Part shown: positions 43,876-52,090 of the stretch, piece by piece | Layout: each line of letters starts with the position of its first letter | Numbering within the stretch: the stretch's first letter is position 1 | Assembly (NCBI GenBank): GCA_029906195.1 | Contig: JARWSJ010000002.1 | Span: 186,001-250,000 of the forward strand | DNA: 64,000 nucleotides | Source: Chitinophagaceae bacterium 26-R-25 | GTDB lineage: Bacteria; Bacteroidota; Bacteroidia; Chitinophagales; Chitinophagaceae | Direction of reading: 5' to 3' | Position numbers and translations under genes: made by a program | Notes under the pieces: model-generated | What the model was told of the DNA's origin: nothing | Database searches by the model: none | The model's input: the letters and a program-made list of their open reading frames with translations, nothing else

Positions 43876-44292
43876 TTATTTAAGTTTATCAACTAGTTTT
43901 TGAAGCAATTCATTCTTCTCTTTTTCTGCTTGTAGCAATCTTTCGTACAATTTTTTATTTTCCTCCAATGATTTCAGTAACTCATCTAAAGGATTAAAAT
44001 TGCACTTGTAGTTTATTGTAGGACCTGCATTGACAACAGAACTGTCATAGTTATTCTGAATGTTATGGATTGCTTGTTCTTCATCAAAGTTTTTGATGGC
44101 TTCAACAGGAACCTTTAGCGCGATTGCAACTTGCTCGAGTATTATTGGATCAATTACTTCTTTCTGTTCCAATGCAGAAATTTTTCGTTGATCCCAATCA
44201 TCACCTAATTCGTATGCCAATCCCTCTTGCTTTATTCCGAACATTTCTCTGAATCGTTTCACGTTCCGTCCGTGGTGTATTGTTTTTTCCAT
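43876..44292 (-). CDS. XRE-family HTH regulator with coiled-coil tail
   Basis: 138 residues. HTH about 10-65: G-R-N-V-K-R-F-R-E-M-F-G-I-K-Q-E-G-L-A-Y and K-I-S-A-L-E-Q-K, then V-P-V-E-A-I-K-N-F, typical of cro/C1-type regulators. The C-terminal third is a coiled coil (L-L-K-S-L-E-E-N-K-K-L-Y-E-R-L) for dimerisation. Divergent from the SWIM/HEPN operon; 148 bp between them contain repeated CCGTA/TACGG motifs, so it probably controls that operon and itself. Confidence 0.83.
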   Translation of the reverse strand: MEKTIHHGRNVKRFREMFGIKQEGLAYELGDDWDQRKISALEQKEVIDPIILEQVAIALKVPVEAIKNFDEEQAIHNIQNNYDSSVVNAGPTINYKCNFNPLDELLKSLEENKKLYERLLQAEKEKNELLQKLVDKLK

Positions 44293-44342
44293 ATTGGTAG
44301 GTGTTACAATTACAAATATAATAAACGCTATCCGTTATTTAC

Positions 44343-44378
44343 ACCGTAAAATACGGTCTTAAATCCTAAGATACGGGT
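44343..44378. promoter_or_regulatory. Candidate operator between XRE and SWIM genes
   Basis: ACCGTAAAATACGGT is a perfect 15-bp palindrome (44343-44357). A related ATACGGGTTAT follows (about 44371) and ATCCGTTAT precedes (about 44330). Three TACGG-type half-sites in a divergent promoter region. Confidence 0.5.
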
Positions 44379-44440
44379 TATACAGAATAGAAAACGCACT
44401 ATCAGTTTTGAGCTTTATAGAAGCATAAAACTGAAAGCGT

Positions 44441-45727
44441 ATGAAAAATGGCGATATTCAGCAACAAGCTTTTCGAATTTCACTTATGCCTGACGGCAGG
44501 TTAACAAGTGAGTCCCTGAAAAAACAATCAGGTGGCTATAGATACAGGGGTGAATGGCCTGATGCTTGTCTCAAGTTTATCTCCTTTAGTGATGGTATTT
44601 TTACGTTACGTAATACAAGTAATGATGAGTCTTATACTTTGCATTTGCAAGTAAAAGATAATAAGTTATTTGTCTCCTGTAATTGCGGACATAACAAGAT
44701 AACAATTTGTAAACACGCATATTGGACGCTCGGCGATATCCACTGGAAATTTGGGGAGTATTATTTTACTAAATTGATGTCGCATGGCATGATGGAACTT
44801 GCTTTCAAGTACCCCATGCTTTTTGATAAACAAGAAAGCAATTGCGGTCTGAATGTTTTTCCAAGAGCTGAATTGAAATCCATTTATCACCTGGCTCCGG
44901 CTGTTTCCATGCCGGATATAAAAGCCATCCTCAATCTTCCCAATCCGTCATCAAAGGCATTTGTTCCGTACACTTTGGGATCATCCCCGAAAGCTCAAAT
45001 TTCAAGAGAAAAAGCAATGGCTTATCTAGTCATCATTTCCATACGTTACGAACATCTGCCATCCGTTATTCCAGTTATCGGACAGTTAACAGTCAAAGGA
45101 AACGCTATCAAATCCTTCGATAGTTTTCTTGATGGGCTACAAAAAACAAATACAATAATCCTTAGTACCGCGCAGAAAGCATTGCATGAAAAATGTCTTG
45201 GGCTTTATAAGCTTACTGAAAAACTGCCCGGTGAATTACTAGCAGGCAATGTATTTAGCAAACGACTTAATATCCTTGCGGAGATTTTTAACGACTGGAT
45301 GGAGATATATTCAATGTTACACTCTCAACACTTTGTATTTAGATATGTGCTATTCGGCAAAAGAGAACTTCGAGGCAAACCTAAAAGAGATCGCTGGTTA
45401 CAGGTAACACTATCTGCAATCACCCCAGTTCTTTCTTTTGTTGTCACAGACAAAGGTGATCACTATCGTTTTACTTTACGTGTGCATATAGACGGAGTAT
45501 TATTGGATAATGTGAAAACCGGTATGCCGCTGTTCATCACCCAGAACGAAGAAACGATTTTCCGATTGGGCTCTCTCCGGGATGCCTGTCTTGTGGAATG
45601 GCTCGACCGATCCGACGGTTGGATCACTGTTTTCAAGGAACACTTTGATGCATTTCAAAAAGAAGTGCTTGTACCATTGGAGGCGCATTATGCCATACAA
45701 TTTATAGGAAACGACTTCAATTCGTAA
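44441..45727 (+). CDS. SWIM zinc-finger protein
   Basis: 428 residues. SWIM motif C80-x-C82...C90-x-H92 (F-V-S-C-N-C-G-H...I-C-K-H) in the N-terminal part; the remainder has no recognised domain. SWIM fingers bind DNA or protein and occur in transposase-, helicase- and defence-related proteins. Ten bp separate it from the downstream MNT-HEPN gene, indicating an operon. No nuclease or helicase motif is evident. Function unknown; context suggests a nucleic-acid-linked accessory system. Confidence 0.72.
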   Translation: MKNGDIQQQAFRISLMPDGRLTSESLKKQSGGYRYRGEWPDACLKFISFSDGIFTLRNTSNDESYTLHLQVKDNKLFVSCNCGHNKITICKHAYWTLGDIHWKFGEYYFTKLMSHGMMELAFKYPMLFDKQESNCGLNVFPRAELKSIYHLAPAVSMPDIKAILNLPNPSSKAFVPYTLGSSPKAQISREKAMAYLVIISIRYEHLPSVIPVIGQLTVKGNAIKSFDSFLDGLQKTNTIILSTAQKALHEKCLGLYKLTEKLPGELLAGNVFSKRLNILAEIFNDWMEIYSMLHSQHFVFRYVLFGKRELRGKPKRDRWLQVTLSAITPVLSFVVTDKGDHYRFTLRVHIDGVLLDNVKTGMPLFITQNEETIFRLGSLRDACLVEWLDRSDGWITVFKEHFDAFQKEVLVPLEAHYAIQFIGNDFNS

Positions 45728-45737
45728 AGCAAACAAT

Positions 45738-46571
45738 ATGAAACCTTTTGCGATTTATCATACTTTCAGGGAACACTTCTCTATAGGTGAACAAAAATTG
45801 CTGCAAATGATTTTGGAAATGGTGAATCCTGCTGCGGTTTATCTTCTCGGCGCTTCGCTTAACGGTAGGCGCACTGAAAGTATTTTTTCCCCGTCATCAC
45901 CTTCGGCGCAACATATTTCTGAATACTTTTTGCTTGTGGTAATAAGTAATACAAATAACAAACCTCTTTATGAATGGCAGGATCAAATTGAGCAACATCT
46001 AAGACCTTTTGCAACCGTCACCGTTATTGTACTCGAAACAATAACTTTCCAGCAATGGCTCAATGACTGCCATCCTTTTGCTGTAACGGTCGCAGAGACA
46101 TCCGTACTTCTTTTTAAAAATGAGGGCATCCAGTTTTCAACTCCTGACATTAAAGATTCTGACCAGTGCAAAAGACAAAGATGTTTAACCGAAGGTATCA
46201 CCAAAGCAAGATCCTTTTTAGCCGGAGCTGAACTTTATGTAATTAGAAAAGAATATAAATTAGCAGCGTTTATGTTGCACCAGGCGACGGAGCAAGCTCT
46301 TTGCACCCTTATTAAAAGTGGAATGGGGTATCATCCCCATACCCATAATCTTGACAGGCTGCTTCGATATAGCAGTATGGTTCGTTATCAGATGCCTGAT
46401 ATATTTCCTCGCAACAATGACATGGAAAAACAACTTTTTAAGCTATTACAAACCGCCTATTCCGATGTCCGTTATTCTGAAGTGTATGCTATTGGCTATA
46501 AGGAAGTTTCTTTGCTTATGGAGAGAGTAAAAACGGTCATTGCTATTACAGAAGATTTTGAAAAAAAATAA
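45738..46571 (+). CDS. MNT-like/HEPN fusion protein
   Basis: 277 residues. The N-terminal 110 residues resemble a minimal nucleotidyltransferase (V-Y-L-L-G-A-S-L-N-G-R, G-x-S-like) but lack the following acidic pair, so this part is probably inactive. The C-terminal half is a HEPN bundle (A-R-S-F-L-A-G-A-E-L-Y...A-A-F-M-L-H-Q-A-T-E-Q-A-L), and the RNase R-x4-6-H motif is not clear (Y-S-D-V-R-Y-S-E-V-Y-A). HEPN/MNT pairs are toxin-antitoxin modules; here both are in one chain and likely degenerate, next to the SWIM gene. Confidence 0.78.
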   Translation: MKPFAIYHTFREHFSIGEQKLLQMILEMVNPAAVYLLGASLNGRRTESIFSPSSPSAQHISEYFLLVVISNTNNKPLYEWQDQIEQHLRPFATVTVIVLETITFQQWLNDCHPFAVTVAETSVLLFKNEGIQFSTPDIKDSDQCKRQRCLTEGITKARSFLAGAELYVIRKEYKLAAFMLHQATEQALCTLIKSGMGYHPHTHNLDRLLRYSSMVRYQMPDIFPRNNDMEKQLFKLLQTAYSDVRYSEVYAIGYKEVSLLMERVKTVIAITEDFEKK

Positions 46572-46621
46572 TCACAAAGCAATCGCTAACCTATTCGATC
46601 TTTTCCAACCGCGCTATTATA

Positions 46622-46807
46622 TCAATCGTTTGCAATTGCTTTTTGAAATTTGATAATCGCTTCCATCAGGCTATCTGCCTCTACAACAACTTTTGTATCT
46701 TCTTTCAACCCTTCAAGAAATTTACCTTCTACCGTTTCTTTCACTTTGATAATATCAAAATTAGTTGTCTGCCTTTGCGCTTCGTTTTGTACAATATAGT
46801 ATTTCAT
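46622..46807 (-). CDS. Small uncharacterised protein
   Basis: 61 residues (M-K-Y-Y-I-V-Q-N-E-A...V-V-V-E-A-D-S-L-M-E-A-I-I-K-F). Alpha/beta mini-protein with a balanced charged composition. It starts the leftward mobilisation block of genes, followed upstream by a structured non-coding stretch. No family recognised. Confidence 0.5.
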   Translation of the reverse strand: MKYYIVQNEAQRQTTNFDIIKVKETVEGKFLEGLKEDTKVVVEADSLMEAIIKFQKAIAND

Positions 46808-47107
46808 ACATCAAGGTTTTAAATGAGAAAATCTTTTAAAAGAAAAACAAAAAAAAGAAAGCTCTTCCCTGATGAGCAGCAACTTTTTTGCAAAAGGAAA
46901 ACGAATAAAGGATGGCCTTCGCAGCGTAGGCACTTGCGTTTATGCGGGACGCTTTTGTAAAAAAGAAGAGGCTTGTGGCGCTGGCTGCTGCGAAATATCT
47001 TGCTTTGCTTTTTTACGTTTTTTAAAAAGTCTTTTGCCTCTACTGATTTAAATTATTGGCAGGCGGTTATTGACCGAAGGTTGCAGTACAATTTTTATCT
47101 GTATAGT
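46808..47107. other. Structured non-coding stretch
   Basis: Exactly 300 bp without a gene. A near-perfect inverted repeat CTTTTTTGCAAAAG (46883-46896) / CTTTTGTAAAAAAG (46952-46965) encloses further short stems around gccttcgcagcgtaggc. Possible terminator, regulatory RNA or an alternative oriT. Confidence 0.4.
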
Positions 47108-47725
47108 TTATTTAGCAGGTTTGTTTTGCCTGGCATTTTTTTCGTGTTCGTCCGCTTCCTTCCTGAGTAAACTGGCTTTTGAAAGTTCTTCCAGTTTATA
47201 TTGTTTCTCTTCTTCCATCTTGATCACTTTTGTTCTAAAGTCAGGTTGAATATTATAAATTGAATCAATAGTATATAGTCTCCGTTGTAATGAATAAGCA
47301 CTCGTATCCAGTTTTAAGAAACGATATTTAATATCGCCAGCCTTGTAGCTATCCAATTTTTTATAGGTTATGTATAAATCTGAAGCGACAATTGTCAGGA
47401 CAATCAGCAAGGCCACCAACGCCCATAATATTTTCGGAAAATGATGATGATGTTGCACAGGTTGTGCCTTTGTTTCCAGGATTGTTGTTTTGGTATTTTT
47501 TAAGGCGGCCAATAACTCCGCAGACTTTGCATGAATTGTTTGCAAATTATTTCCGGGATCATTTAATTTCTCTACAAGTGGTGTGAGATGGTCAAGCTGT
47601 TTTGTTATTTGTGACAAACCCTGAAATGCAGTTTCCATATCGGCGATTTTTTTGTCCTGCTTTTCCATCTTGTTTCTTGCCACCTCCATAAAAGCGTCGC
47701 CAATATTTTTTTCTCTCTCCTCCAT
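47108..47725 (-). CDS. Mobilisation-region membrane protein
   Basis: 205 residues: coiled coil about 1-85 (M-E-K-Q-D-K-K-I-A-D-M-E), His run H-H-H-H, one transmembrane helix about 98-120 (I-L-W-A-L-V-A-L-L-I-V-L-T-I-V), then a charged C-terminal part. It lies 33 bp downstream of the relaxase gene; membrane proteins of this kind often follow relaxase genes in Bacteroidota mobilizable elements and may help dock the relaxosome to a coupling protein. Family not named. Confidence 0.65.
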   Translation of the reverse strand: MEEREKNIGDAFMEVARNKMEKQDKKIADMETAFQGLSQITKQLDHLTPLVEKLNDPGNNLQTIHAKSAELLAALKNTKTTILETKAQPVQHHHHFPKILWALVALLIVLTIVASDLYITYKKLDSYKAGDIKYRFLKLDTSAYSLQRRLYTIDSIYNIQPDFRTKVIKMEEEKQYKLEELSKASLLRKEADEHEKNARQNKPAK

Positions 47726-47758
47726 ATTCTTGTATTTTAAAAGTTTCTAGCTGCTATT

Positions 47759-48751
47759 TTATCTATCCAAAGAGTTTTCTCTTTTCCTTTTCTGTTTAAT
47801 TTCTTCAGTCAGTTCTTTTGGAACACCTTCCTTTTGTTCGTCGATGGTCAACCTTTCCAGCAGCTTGTTACCGAGGTCTTGAATTGGACTTACTTTTTCT
47901 TTAAGACTAACTTTACCAGTTTGTTCGTCTATTTCACGAGTATCTATTCGTCGGTCAATCACTTTTTCGTTGTCTCTAAAGCGAGATTGCATTGTCTGTG
48001 TATAGGAGTTTTTAAGTTCCATTTTTTGTGATTGGCTGATCGTTTGTTCCAGTTTCTTTAAAGAAAACTTCCGGTCAACCTCGCTTCCTTTATAACTATA
48101 GCCATCTATGCGGAAGCTGACGCCTTGTTTTTCTTCCGTCTTCCCTTTGTATTTATAGCAGGTTTCAATTCCCTGTTTTTGTAGTTTCACTTCCAGTTCT
48201 TCCATTGTTTTCACGACTAGCAATTGTTCATTTATCGCGATATAGATTTTGTATTTACCCATCTCATAATCGCTTAGTCTCTCCAGGTGGGTTAGTTTCA
48301 GGTCCTTTTCCAACGCTGGCCTTAATTCATATTTCTGGGTTAGTTCCTGTGCAATCTTTTTTCCCTTTAATCCGAGCCAATTATCCTTTATCGCTTTGCC
48401 ATCATTGTTCACCATATTGGCAACAATATGTAAATGCAGGTGGGCTTTATCGGTATGTTTGGTAACGGCATATTGAGTGTTTTCAATACCCAGCTTTTTA
48501 AAATACTCTTTCGTGATCTCTTTCATCCGGTCATCCGAAGGTTTTTCGCCGGGATAAAAACTCAAAATAGCATGTAAGCAAGCCTGCGTTTTGCTGGGTC
48601 TTAGTTGCTGTTGCCGAACAAAATCTTCAGCCATCAGGCGAACATCATAAGATCTTACTCCTTCTGATAGGAGAAGTTCTGCTCCCGGTTTTTGTTCTAT
48701 ATACCGGCAAGTATGATAAAATGAATGGGCGGTAACGTGCTTACTGATCAT
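47759..48751 (-). CDS. Relaxase / mobilization nuclease
   Basis: 330 residues. MobA/VirD2-type relaxase (PF03432-like): three-histidine motif H99-T-D-K-A-H104-L-H106-L-H108 in K-H-T-D-K-A-H-L-H-L-H-I-V-A-N-M-V, and the N-terminal Y-E-Q-K-P region with early Tyr residues as nick nucleophile. It would nick the element's oriT and pilot the strand to a recipient. Its start overlaps the MobC gene's end by 4 bp. Length is typical for short Bacteroidota Mob proteins. Confidence 0.9.
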   Translation of the reverse strand: MISKHVTAHSFYHTCRYIEQKPGAELLLSEGVRSYDVRLMAEDFVRQQQLRPSKTQACLHAILSFYPGEKPSDDRMKEITKEYFKKLGIENTQYAVTKHTDKAHLHLHIVANMVNNDGKAIKDNWLGLKGKKIAQELTQKYELRPALEKDLKLTHLERLSDYEMGKYKIYIAINEQLLVVKTMEELEVKLQKQGIETCYKYKGKTEEKQGVSFRIDGYSYKGSEVDRKFSLKKLEQTISQSQKMELKNSYTQTMQSRFRDNEKVIDRRIDTREIDEQTGKVSLKEKVSPIQDLGNKLLERLTIDEQKEGVPKELTEEIKQKRKRENSLDR

Positions 48752-49101
48752 GTTTTCAGTTTTAAAAGAATGGCATCAAATGTTTTTCTGTACTGCTCAA
48801 AATATAGCATAGCTTCAAAAAGTCCTTCCCTGTGACAAACCTTTGCTACCTGGTTAATGTTGGATGCCATCCCGATCAACTGACGAATAATGGTTGTTTC
48901 TTCAGGAGAAAGTCTGGGGATAATGGTGGCTTTAATAGCCAATTGCCGGAGGTAACTGGAAACATTTAATCCGGCCTTTTCTGCTTTTTGTTCAAGGATA
49001 AAATACTCCGGTTTGGTAAAACGCACACAGGCTCTCACCTCTTTTTTGATGGTCTTCGGCGGTCTGCCAGTTTTCTTTGTTCCTCTTTTCTTCTCTTCCA
49101 T
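48748..49101 (-). CDS. MobC-family relaxosome accessory protein
   Basis: 117 residues. Basic N-terminus (K-K-R-G-T-K-K-T-G-R-P-P-K), ribbon-helix-helix-like V-R-F-T-K-P-E-Y-F, and the C-terminal helix I-I-R-Q-L-I-G-M-A-S-N-I-N-Q-V-A, the MobC hallmark region (L-x-x-x-x-N-N-L-N-Q). It binds oriT and aids strand opening for the relaxase. A strong hairpin, the candidate oriT, lies 50 bp upstream of its start. Confidence 0.85.
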   Translation of the reverse strand: MEEKKRGTKKTGRPPKTIKKEVRACVRFTKPEYFILEQKAEKAGLNVSSYLRQLAIKATIIPRLSPEETTIIRQLIGMASNINQVAKVCHREGLFEAMLYFEQYRKTFDAILLKLKT

Positions 49102-49150
49102 AGCTTACTTATTTACCGCTGCCTAAATCCTTTGCCGACCAACGGGAGCA

Positions 49151-49212
49151 AAGGCGAGCCGTGTTTTTGGCCATAAGGCCAGTTTTTGTTCGACAAAAAC
49201 ACCGCTCGCCTT
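49151..49212. other. Candidate oriT: nested inverted repeat upstream of mobC
   Basis: Outer arms AAGGCGAGCCGTGTTTTTG (49151-49169) and CAAAAACACCGCTCGCCTT (49194-49212) are complementary with one mismatch; nested inside are GGCCATAAGGCC (49169-49180) and TTGTTCGACAA hairpins. Position directly upstream of mobC-relaxase fits an origin of transfer; a terminator is the alternative. Confidence 0.5.
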
Positions 49213-49283
49213 ACTGGCTTTCGAATATTCTTCTTAAATAGCCAGACCGCCGGCTTTCGTTTTGTAATACATTTTCTGCAATC

Positions 49284-49658
49284 CTATTTGCTTCCATCAA
49301 TGGAAAATACTTTGGTATTATCATTGCCATATTTCCGAAGGTTGTCCTTCAAGTCCAACCAAAGCCTGATATTATAATCTGCTATTTCCATCAGTTCTTC
49401 TTTAGTTAGTTTGTAAGGATTGGAAACAACAGCCATACTTTTCTTAGATACTTTGGGTTTATTTCCTTTGGACTCCGCTTCAGTCGTTCCGGTTTTCGGA
49501 TCAGTATTTTCAATTATCTGCTGCTGAAAAAGACTAAAGATGTTCGGCGCTGCTCCTTCGCCGATTTCTAGTGTTGTACTTATTGCAAGACTATTTCCAA
49601 AAAGTTTGAGCTCTTTTTCAGTACTGAGCACCAGCGTTCTTCTTCTAATGTTTGCCAT
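49284..49658 (-). CDS. Uncharacterised element protein
   Basis: 124 residues: basic start M-A-N-I-R-R-R-T-L-V, a polar linker (about 55-75), and a helical C-terminus with W-L-D-L-K-D-N-L-R-K-Y-G. No recognised family; position between mobC and the primase-like gene suggests an element maintenance or transfer accessory role. Same strand as its neighbours, gaps of about 40 and 180 bp. Confidence 0.55.
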   Translation of the reverse strand: MANIRRRTLVLSTEKELKLFGNSLAISTTLEIGEGAAPNIFSLFQQQIIENTDPKTGTTEAESKGNKPKVSKKSMAVVSNPYKLTKEELMEIADYNIRLWLDLKDNLRKYGNDNTKVFSIDGSK

Positions 49659-49698
49659 GATTTGTTTGTTTTATTTGTTGCTGTTAAAAAAACTACGG

Positions 49699-50598
49699 TC
49701 AATACGGATGGTTGTTACTACTGTTTGTCGCAATCAACCACTCATTTAAATCTTTATGTCCCTCATAAAACTTACTCTGATCGAAGTATGCTGGGTGACT
49801 TTTTAAGGCAACGATCGTACAATTTGTTCCGGCGTGATCGCGATCGAGTTGCAAATTGATCTGTAAATGAGCCTCCATCTTTTCGCGTGCTTTTTGAAAA
49901 AAAGAAAGGGAGTTTAATACCAGGTAATTGGTTATGGCGTAAGGATTATCCTGTTCAATTGTTAAGTAAGAAAGGAAATTGAAAAAACCTTCAAATACGG
50001 TTACGACCGTTTTGCCATTATCAAAAAAGCTGGATGTTTTGGGAGAGCTAGAACCTTTAAAGTAAGCGTTACGTAATTCATAGCCACCTTTGTCGTTCGC
50101 GAAACCAATGGCGACTTGCTTTTTATTACGTACAGTAAATTCAATTTCCTTGCAAAACTCAACCGCTATATCCAGGTCTATTCTTCTTTGTTGGAAGTAA
50201 TCCAATAGGCTTTTATCCGATAATTTTCTCACGTCAGCTATTACAATTCCCGACTTGTCGCCAGAAGTTTTGGAATGACTCTCCGTTTTAAAAAGTGGAA
50301 TATGGTTATTATTTCCCGGATGGATTACAAAATCTTCCGCAAGAATTTGCAGGAAAGCCGCGACGTTCAACTTATGATATATGATACCAAAATCGATAAT
50401 ATTACCTCCCTGTCCGCTCCCATGATCGTAAAAAACATTCATGGAACGATTGACCTTAAATGATGCTGTCCGTTCTTTTCTAAATGGAGAATAATACCAA
50501 TGATCACTTCCCTTTATCCTGATTGGGTGATAACCGAGCGAAGACAAATAACTTACCAAGTCAATTTTCCTCGCTTCGGCGCATGTCGGTATAGCCAT
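49699..50598 (-). CDS. CHC2-like / Toprim primase-type protein
   Basis: 299 residues. The N-terminal part resembles the primase zinc-binding domain without visible CHC2 cysteines (W-Y-Y-S-P-F-R-K-E-R-T-A-S-F-K-V, then F-Y-D-H-G-S-G-Q-G-G-N-I-I-D-F). The C-terminal part has a Toprim-type core (V-T-V-F-E-G-F-F-N-F-L-S, L-Q-L-D-R-D-H-A-G). Typical of mobilizable elements, where it primes replacement-strand synthesis after transfer. The lost zinc ligands are a common variant in this family (Toprim_2 type). Confidence 0.82.
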   Translation of the reverse strand: MAIPTCAEARKIDLVSYLSSLGYHPIRIKGSDHWYYSPFRKERTASFKVNRSMNVFYDHGSGQGGNIIDFGIIYHKLNVAAFLQILAEDFVIHPGNNNHIPLFKTESHSKTSGDKSGIVIADVRKLSDKSLLDYFQQRRIDLDIAVEFCKEIEFTVRNKKQVAIGFANDKGGYELRNAYFKGSSSPKTSSFFDNGKTVVTVFEGFFNFLSYLTIEQDNPYAITNYLVLNSLSFFQKAREKMEAHLQINLQLDRDHAGTNCTIVALKSHPAYFDQSKFYEGHKDLNEWLIATNSSNNHPY

Positions 50599-50652
50599 AC
50601 AATCACATTTAGGTTTGTATATGAATGCGGGTGAAAAGAAAAAGGAGGGTGA

Positions 50653-51000
50653 CTATCGCTGTTCAGGCTGGAGTAACTGTTGGATATCCTGCCACAGGAA
50701 GAAAACGCGGGAGCGGATCTTGAAAGGTTTTAGTTTACCGTGTTGCACCCAGGAGTAGATAGTAGGTTTCGTAATATGGAAGAGTTCGCACACCTCTGTA
50801 ATCTTATAAAGCGGCTTATAAGTCATGCCAGGTGTTTCAAAAGTAGTGGCGGATGGTCGCTCTTTTTCTGCTTTCACCACTTCTTCTCTTATAATCTGGC
50901 GCAAAGATTGCCAGAACTGTTCCGGCTGGTAAGGGAACAGCATCGGGGTAACTACGTTACCATTGTTCACGTTTTCTTTCATCACTTTTGTTTTAGACAC
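50653..51000 (-). CDS. HTH_17/excisionase-type DNA-binding protein
   Basis: 115 residues. The C-terminal winged-HTH/MerR-like region (Y-K-I-T-E-V-C-E-L-F-H-I-T-K-P-T-I-Y-S-W-V-Q-H-G-K-L) matches the excisionase family HTH_17. In tRNA-integrated elements it assists the integrase in excision and/or regulates it. Here it sits about 10 kb from the integrase, next to the primase gene, as in several Bacteroidota mobilizable elements. Its upstream side carries GCATGRTAAAT-like direct repeats (51057-51112). Confidence 0.83.
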   Translation of the reverse strand: MSKTKVMKENVNNGNVVTPMLFPYQPEQFWQSLRQIIREEVVKAEKERPSATTFETPGMTYKPLYKITEVCELFHITKPTIYSWVQHGKLKPFKIRSRVFFLWQDIQQLLQPEQR

Positions 51001-51056
51001 TTAAACTACTACCAAAAGAAAATGAAAAAAAATTAAGTACGCATAATGCTTGTTTC

Positions 51057-51112
51057 GCATGGTGGATAAGCCATTTGGCATGGTAAATGAATAAATCAAT
51101 GGCATGATAAAT
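51057..51112. repeat. Three direct GCATGRTRAAT-like repeats
   Basis: GCATGGTGGATAA (51057), GGCATGGTAAAT (51077), GGCATGATAAAT (51101): spaced 20-24 bp, upstream of the excisionase-type gene. Could be a binding array for that protein. Confidence 0.4.
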
Positions 51113-51116
51113 AATG

Positions 51117-51827
51117 TTAGCCGTGATTTACTTTTAATTCGAGCTGGTTCAGAACTGGCCCGGCAGATTTACTACCGACGGCGGTAAAAAAATCTCTCGC
51201 CGCCGAAATACCTTTGATAAATTCTGCCCGTTCTCTCGCGGATAATTCCGAAAGTTTAAGCAGCCGGACAAGATTTTGTTTTAGTTTATCCTTGTCCACG
51301 CCGAATAAATTATTGAGCAATGCCGCTCCTGCATCATTTGCCCCAGGCATTTGTATATCGCCTGTTTTTGAAAGTACATAGTAAATGATGGTTAAGGTTG
51401 GGGTAGAAAACTGGGTGCGTTTGCATTTCTTTGTATCTTCCAGTTCGGCTTGCAAACTTTCCTGCTGACCAATAATTGTATCAAGTACTGGAAGGAAGTC
51501 CCTATAAAATTGAGGATAATAAAAAATCGAAGTGATACAGAAGAAAGAAGTCACAGTCCCAATAAAAATCCCGGATGCATTCGGCAAATGCTGATTATAA
51601 ATGGCAATGAAAGTAATCGCGACTAAAAGTAACACCCCAAAATGGACTGAGACATGCCGAAGCCAAAATTGACTGATCACCTTTCTCCTAGTACTATTAA
51701 AATTCCAATTGGGTTCGAGGTTTTTGTAATACAAATGTTGGTGGGAAAAATTAGCTGCTAAAAAAGCTGGCTCCAAAGGGAGTTCAAAGGCAAGGATATT
51801 TGCCAATCTGCACATTATTCTTTTCAT
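51117..51827 (-). CDS. Two-helix membrane protein with duplicated N-terminal region
   Basis: About 236 residues from the ATG at 51827 (a GTG one codon earlier, or ATG 51869, are alternatives). Two transmembrane segments (about residues 62-82 and 89-107 from this start) and a soluble helical C-terminus. No family recognised. Its N-terminal 70 residues and upstream region recur at 59113-59367 as a broken copy, so this is the intact member of a duplicated pair. Possibly an element accessory gene with a role at the membrane. Confidence 0.6.
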   Translation of the reverse strand: MKRIMCRLANILAFELPLEPAFLAANFSHQHLYYKNLEPNWNFNSTRRKVISQFWLRHVSVHFGVLLLVAITFIAIYNQHLPNASGIFIGTVTSFFCITSIFYYPQFYRDFLPVLDTIIGQQESLQAELEDTKKCKRTQFSTPTLTIIYYVLSKTGDIQMPGANDAGAALLNNLFGVDKDKLKQNLVRLLKLSELSARERAEFIKGISAARDFFTAVGSKSAGPVLNQLELKVNHG

Positions 51828-51918
51828 CACTATTCCTTTTTTTGGAAGATACAGAATGATTTTAATCATTCCAAGTACCTGTTTGCTTTTTGATTTCCTG
51901 AATAATTAGTAAGTTCAC
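51661..51918. repeat. Direct repeat, left copy (bounds Ter/helicase cargo)
   Basis: 258 bp alignable to 59113-59367 (same orientation); includes the 5' part and upstream region of the membrane-protein gene. The long identical runs (ggctccaaagggagttcaaa, ggcaaggatatttgcca) make homology secure, though overall identity is moderate. Confidence 0.8.
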
Positions 51919-52090
51919 TTTTAAACCACTAAACCGAAGTATTTGACCTAGGAGACGAAGTATTGCCCATGCTCATCAAGACCAATTGCTTCGTAAGTTT
52001 CGGATGGAAAATTGTTAATTTGTCCAATCGAAATTAGGGATACTCAAAAGATTATGAAATAAACCTGCTTAACCCAATTGTATTTAGAAC

